Source: a bacterium
Lineage (GTDB): Bacteria; Chloroflexota; Dormibacteria; Aeolococcales; Aeolococcaceae
Assembly (NCBI GenBank): GCA_021847925.1
Contig: JAJZNI010000026.1
Span: forward strand, 1-44,368
Length of the DNA: 44,368 nt
Reading direction: 5' to 3'
The first letter of the stretch is position 1; the number at the start of each line of letters is the position of its first letter. Both the position numbers and the translations under genes were made by a program. Under the pieces are notes generated by a model, which was not told the DNA's origin, made no database searches, and saw nothing but the letters and a program-made list of their open reading frames with translations. This document shows positions 41,112 to 44,368 of this stretch, in pieces.

Positions 41112-41661
41112 GGACCTGAGGCCCCACATCGAGACCATCCAGCGGCAGCTGATCCAGACCGCTCAGGCGGGCGGCGATGAGGCTCGTGCCCTCGCCGAGC
41201 GCCTCGTCGCACCTCTGGAGGCCGCCGCACAGCTCGCCCTCCAGGACGCCCTGGGGGCGGCCGTCGAGGAGATCACCTGCGACCTGGCCCCGGCGTCGGT
41301 GGAGCTCCGCCTGCGCGGGCGCGACCCCGAGTTCGTGGTCAGCCGGCCGTCCCCCGACCCGCCCGCCGCGGAGCCGGGGGAGGGGGGCACGGGTCCCGGC
41401 GGGGCGGGATGGTCCCTTCCGTGGTCGGCCGGTGAGCTGCTCGCGGCGGAGGAGGCCGACGAGGGCGGGACCGCCCGGATCAACCTGCGGCTTCCCGACC
41501 ACCTCAAGACCCTGGTCGAAGGCGCGGCGCGACGTGAGGGTCTGTCCGTCAACACCTGGCTCGTGCGGGCGACCGCTGCTGCCCTCCGGAACACCGAGGC
41601 GGAGCGCCACCAGCCTGGCCCGGGCGCGGGCCGCCAGCGCCACACCGGCTGGGCGCGGTGA
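41110..41661 (+). CDS. ribbon-helix-helix domain protein (HicB/Arc-type)
   Basis: A 183-residue protein with a C-terminal ribbon-helix-helix DNA-binding domain (about residues 118-165: ARINLRLPDHLKTLVEGAARREGLSVNTWLVRATAAAL). The N-terminal region is helical (IETIQRQLIQTAQAGGDEARALAERL) followed by a beta-like stretch, and a Pro/Gly/Glu-rich linker joins the parts. RHH regulators bind short inverted repeats as dimers, and a perfect inverted repeat overlaps this start codon, so autoregulation is likely. The DUF4097-like and ABC-exporter genes follow on the same strand (28-bp gap). No toxin partner is visible, so it is not called an antitoxin. Confidence 0.8.
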   Translation: MDLRPHIETIQRQLIQTAQAGGDEARALAERLVAPLEAAAQLALQDALGAAVEEITCDLAPASVELRLRGRDPEFVVSRPSPDPPAAEPGEGGTGPGGAGWSLPWSAGELLAAEEADEGGTARINLRLPDHLKTLVEGAARREGLSVNTWLVRATAAALRNTEAERHQPGPGAGRQRHTGWAR

Positions 41662-41689
41662 TGCCGGTGGCCCCGAGGAGATCGGGCAG

Positions 41690-42613
41690 ATGACGACGTC
41701 CCCCCGCACGAACCTCGCCGGGGCCCCCGCGGAGGGGCGCCTCCTCACCTTCGACACCCCCGCGCCGATCCTGATGGGCGTGGAGCTCGTCGTCGGCACC
41801 GTCCACGTGACCGCGACCGACCGCCATGACACGGTCATCGAGGTGCTTCCCAGCCGCCCGGATGCGCGGTCCGACGTCTCCGCCGCCGAGCAGACCGTGA
41901 TCGAGCGCAGCGGCAGGTTGGTCACGGTCCGGGCGCCCGGACGCTGGACCCGTTACGTGCACTGGGGGGACAATCCCTCCCTGGACGTCCGCATCGCGCT
42001 GCCGTGCGGCTCCGAGGTTCGGGTCGATGCCTCGATGGCCACGGTGCTGTGCTCGGGGCGCCTCGGGGAATCGCAGATCTCCACCGGGCTCGGCGAGGTG
42101 CGCGTCGAGGAGGTGGGTCCGCTGCGCGTGCGCACCGGCTTCGGCGATGTCAGCGTGGAGAGGGCCGGGGGCCGCGTGGAGGCGAAGACGGGGAGCGGCG
42201 CCGTGCGGATCGCCGCCATCGAGGGGCCGGCCGTGATCCGGAACTCCAACGGTGACACCTGGGTCGGCCAGGTGAGCGGCGACCTGGAGGTGAGGTCGGC
42301 CAACGGCAGGATCGCGGTGGACCGCGCCGACGCCGCGGTCACGGCGCGCACCGCCAACGGTGCCGTGCTCCTCGGCCAGGTGGCGCGCGGGGCAGTCGTC
42401 GCCCGCACCGCCGCGGGTCGGGTCGAGGTGGGGGTGCGCGCCGGCGTGGCCGCCTGGCTGGACCTCCACACCCGGCACGGGCGCGTCCGCAGCGATCTCG
42501 AGGTCGGGGGTCCTCCGGCGCCGGGCGAGGAGACGGTGGAGATTCGCGCCAGCACCTCCTTCGGCGATGTCAGCGTGCGCCGCGTGCAGTCGCCGAGCGA
42601 CGAACCTCGGTGA
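41690..42613 (+). CDS. DUF4097-like beta-helical repeat protein
   Basis: A 307-residue protein from ATG 41690, with GAGGAG about 10 nt upstream; the track start at 41177 lies inside the RHH gene. The C-terminal two-thirds is a run of beta-solenoid repeats of the type VRTGFGDVSVERAGG, AKTGSGAVRIAAIEG, RSANGRIAVDRADA, ARTANGAVLLGQVA and ASTSFGDVSVRRV. This is the DUF4097/putative-adhesin pattern. No signal peptide or membrane segment is seen, so it probably stays in the cytoplasm. It sits between the RHH regulator and an ABC exporter, and its stop is just before the ABC gene start, implying an operon. Function unknown. Confidence 0.85.
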   Translation: MTTSPRTNLAGAPAEGRLLTFDTPAPILMGVELVVGTVHVTATDRHDTVIEVLPSRPDARSDVSAAEQTVIERSGRLVTVRAPGRWTRYVHWGDNPSLDVRIALPCGSEVRVDASMATVLCSGRLGESQISTGLGEVRVEEVGPLRVRTGFGDVSVERAGGRVEAKTGSGAVRIAAIEGPAVIRNSNGDTWVGQVSGDLEVRSANGRIAVDRADAAVTARTANGAVLLGQVARGAVVARTAAGRVEVGVRAGVAAWLDLHTRHGRVRSDLEVGGPPAPGEETVEIRASTSFGDVSVRRVQSPSDEPR

Positions 42614-42627
42614 GGGAGGCAACCGCG

Positions 42628-43461
42628 ATGCGAACGACCGCGGATCAGGTCCCGGAACCGGCGATCCAGGTCCGGGGCCTGGCGAAGTCGTACGGCAGGC
42701 TGGAGGTGCTGCGCGGCGTCGAGCTCGACGTTGCACGGGGGACCATCCTTGCCCTGCTCGGCTCGAATGGTGCAGGCAAGACCACACTCGTGAAGATCCT
42801 GTCCACCCTGCTCCGGGCCGACGCGGGCAGCGCCACGGTGAACGGCTTCGACGTCGCCACCCAGGCCGCGGAGGTGCGCGAGTCCATCAGCCTGACCGGA
42901 CAGTTCGCGGCTGTCGACCAGGTCCTGAGCGGGCGGGAGAACCTCGTGATGGTCGCCCGGCTGCGCCACCTCGGGAACCCCGGAGCGATCGCGGATGACC
43001 TGCTCGATCGCTTCTCCCTGGGCGAGGCGGGCGCACGGAGGGTCTCGACCTATTCGGGTGGGATGCGGCGCCGCCTCGACATCTCGATGAGCCTCGTCGG
43101 GAATCCGCGGGTCATCTTCCTCGACGAGCCGACGGCCGGGCTCGATCCCGAGGCGCGCGTCGAGGTGTGGCAGGCGGTCAGGGGGCTCGCAGAGCAGGGC
43201 ACGACGGTGCTGCTCACCACGCAGTACCTGGAGGAGGCCGAGCAGCTCGCCGACCGGATCGCGATCCTTCACCGGGGTTGCATCCTGGTGAACGGTACCC
43301 TCACGGAGCTCAGGCGCCTGCTCCCCCCCGCCACGGTGGAATATGTCGAGAAGCAGCCGACGCTCGAGGAGGTCTTCCTCGCCGTCGTCGGTCACCGCGG
43401 CCAGGACGTGCCGACGGAGATGCACCCCGCGTCCGCGCCGGCGGGTGAGGAGAAGGCATGA
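42628..43461 (+). CDS. ABC transporter ATP-binding protein (DrrA-like, ABC-2 type)
   Basis: A 277-residue ATPase of an ABC-2-type exporter, like daunorubicin resistance protein DrrA. It has Walker A GSNGAGKTT near residue 45, the signature YSGGMRRRLDISMSL, Walker B VIFLDEPTAGLDP and the switch region LLTTQYLEEAEQLADRIAIL, with a C-terminal PTLEEVFLAVVG motif that is characteristic of DrrA. GGGAGG lies 8 nt before ATG 42628, favouring it over GTG 42610. It overlaps the permease gene by four bases. Likely exports a drug, lipid or secondary metabolite. Confidence 0.93.
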   Translation: MRTTADQVPEPAIQVRGLAKSYGRLEVLRGVELDVARGTILALLGSNGAGKTTLVKILSTLLRADAGSATVNGFDVATQAAEVRESISLTGQFAAVDQVLSGRENLVMVARLRHLGNPGAIADDLLDRFSLGEAGARRVSTYSGGMRRRLDISMSLVGNPRVIFLDEPTAGLDPEARVEVWQAVRGLAEQGTTVLLTTQYLEEAEQLADRIAILHRGCILVNGTLTELRRLLPPATVEYVEKQPTLEEVFLAVVGHRGQDVPTEMHPASAPAGEEKA

Positions 43462-44219
43462 CCAAGCACTTCGTCGCCGATTCCACGGTCCTGCTGGGGC
43501 GGTCGCTGCGCCACATCTCGCGCAGCCCGGACACCATCATCACCACCGTGATCGTGCCGATCGCCTTCATGCTGCTGTTCGTCTACGTCTTCGGCGGAGC
43601 CATCCGCTCGGGGTCGCATTCGTATGTCAGCTATGTGCTCCCGGGCATCCTGCTCATGACGGTCGCCTCCGGCATCTCCTACACCGCCTTCCGGCTGTTC
43701 ATGGACATGCAGAGCGGCATCTTCGAACGCTTCCACTCCATGCCGATCGCGCGATCGTCCGTGCTGTGGGGACACGTCCTCACATCCCTGGTCGCCACTC
43801 TGATCTCGCTCCTGGTCGTGGTGGCCGTCGCCCTCCTCATGGGCTTCCGCTCGGGGGCGGGAGCGCCGGCCTGGCTGGCGATCGCCGGCATCCTCACCCT
43901 GTTCACCCTGGCGCTGACGTGGCTCGCGGTGATCCCCGGTCTCTGCGCGAAGTCCGTGGACGGGGCGAGCGCGTTTGCCTACCCGCTCATCTTCCTGCCC
44001 TTCATCAGCTCGGCGTTCGTACCCACCACGACCATGCCCGGCCCGGTCCGCGCCTTCGCCGAGAACCAGCCGGTGACGTCCATCGTCAACACGATCCGCG
44101 ACCTGTTGACCCAGAGCCCGGTGGGGACGGACATCTGGATCGCGCTCGCCTGGTGCGTCGGGATCCTCAGCGTCGCCTACGCCCTGTCCATGCGCATCTA
44201 CCGGCGCAGGATCGCGTAG
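43458..44219 (+). CDS. ABC-2 type transporter permease (DrrB-like)
   Basis: A 253-residue membrane permease of the ABC-2 family with about six hydrophobic segments. It starts TKHFVADSTVLLGRSLRHISRSPDTIITTVIVPIAFMLLFVYVFGG and contains FMDMQSGIFERFHSMPIARSSVLWGHV and SSAFVPTTTMPGPVRAFAENQPVTSIVNTIRDLL, all typical of DrrB-type permeases. The ATG overlaps the ATPase gene stop (ATGA), so the two form the functional exporter. Confidence 0.93.
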   Translation: MTKHFVADSTVLLGRSLRHISRSPDTIITTVIVPIAFMLLFVYVFGGAIRSGSHSYVSYVLPGILLMTVASGISYTAFRLFMDMQSGIFERFHSMPIARSSVLWGHVLTSLVATLISLLVVVAVALLMGFRSGAGAPAWLAIAGILTLFTLALTWLAVIPGLCAKSVDGASAFAYPLIFLPFISSAFVPTTTMPGPVRAFAENQPVTSIVNTIRDLLTQSPVGTDIWIALAWCVGILSVAYALSMRIYRRRIA

Positions 44220-44233
44220 GGCGCGGGCGCTCA

Positions 44234-44259
44234 CCCCCGGGCGGCGGCCGGCCCGGGGG
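44234..44259 (+). terminator. GC-rich hairpin after the ABC exporter operon
   Basis: CCCCCGGGC (44234-44242) pairs perfectly with GCCCGGGGG (44251-44259) around an 8-nt loop, 15 bp after the permease stop. No T-run follows. A rho-independent-like terminator is likely by position. The last 109 bases of the window contain no ORF I can support. Confidence 0.5.
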
Positions 44260-44368
44260 GGCCCGAGAGCCGCGAGCGCCCCCACCCGTCGGCCCGACCA
44301 TCGGGGTCACCGTGGGCTCCCAGAGCGCGGCGGCCCTCATCTCGGGAGTCCTGACGCCGGCGCTGAGC

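Noticed and set aside
41110-41661. HicB antitoxin of a toxin-antitoxin pair
   Set aside because: The RHH domain is there, but no HicA-like or other toxin gene is adjacent.
44260-44368. Partial gene at the right edge (hydrophobic SQSAAALISGVLTPALS reading)
   Set aside because: Too short, no start signal and no family match; both strands stay open by chance in such GC-rich DNA.

Overview
This is a very GC-rich window with dense, short-gapped operons, third codon positions that are mostly G or C, and many GTG/TTG starts. The gene content suggests a soil-type aerobic heterotroph of the Actinomycetota or a Chloroflexota/Dormibacterota-like lineage. It includes a lipoprotein-anchored Liv-type transporter, a PaaX-type regulator, a DinB-fold protein in a gentisate operon, and an ATP-type rather than GTP-type PEP carboxykinase. 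The sequence alone does not fix the phylum. No rRNA, tRNA, CRISPR array, insertion sequence or phage gene was seen.

Region 1 (1-11.3 kb, minus strand) reads as one uptake-and-degradation operon. In transcription order it encodes acyl-CoA dehydrogenase, HMG-CoA-lyase-type aldolase, MmgE/PrpD, LivK-H-M-G-F, a second MmgE/PrpD, enoyl-CoA hydratase, and the start of a SucC-like CoA ligase cut by the window edge. It probably imports and degrades a branched or polycarboxylic acid through CoA thioesters. Region 2 (11.5-14.5 kb) holds an MFS transporter coupled to a luciferase-like flavin oxidoreductase, then a 577-bp stretch with one small cysteine-containing ORF.

Region 3 (14.5-20.1 kb, plus strand) is a tightly coupled gentisate-type aromatic operon. 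It encodes an FAD monooxygenase, a gentisate-dioxygenase-like cupin, a fumarylpyruvate-hydrolase-like FAH protein, a DinB-fold protein (candidate maleylpyruvate isomerase) and a PaaX regulator, followed by a beta-hydroxyacid dehydrogenase. Region 4 (20.2-30.3 kb) has a GntR/FCD regulator divergent from tcuA-tcuB (tricarballylate dehydrogenase pair), a serine hydrolase, a 1178-residue indolepyruvate:ferredoxin-oxidoreductase-family enzyme and pckA.

Region 5 (30.35-34.97 kb) is the most unusual part. A minus-strand, four-gene, end-overlapping operon starts with a UGSC-family selenoprotein whose reading frame is interrupted by an in-frame TGA at 34213-34215. A perfect 8-bp hairpin follows at bacterial-SECIS distance. 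The operon continues with a CaiB/BaiF CoA-transferase, a conserved protein of unknown function and a third MmgE/PrpD protein. A small CxxC protein is divergent. The ORF track splits the selenoprotein into two pieces.

Region 6 (35-44.4 kb) is more ordinary: an orphan NarL-type histidine kinase, an AIM24-family protein, a flavoprotein-fold protein, an aldo/keto reductase, two small coupled hypothetical genes, a BtuF-like binding protein without a signal peptide, an RHH-domain protein with a clear inverted-repeat operator, a DUF4097-like protein and a DrrAB-like ABC exporter.

Regions 1, 4 and 5 share a signal. Four intergenic sites (11275, 20967, 24959, 34674) carry GTATAC-like hexamers repeated at exactly 10-bp spacing. 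They lie before the acyl-CoA dehydrogenase operon, between gntR and tcuA, before the ferredoxin oxidoreductase, and between the selenoprotein operon and the CxxC gene. This suggests one regulon, probably under the GntR/FCD protein encoded at 20175-20921.
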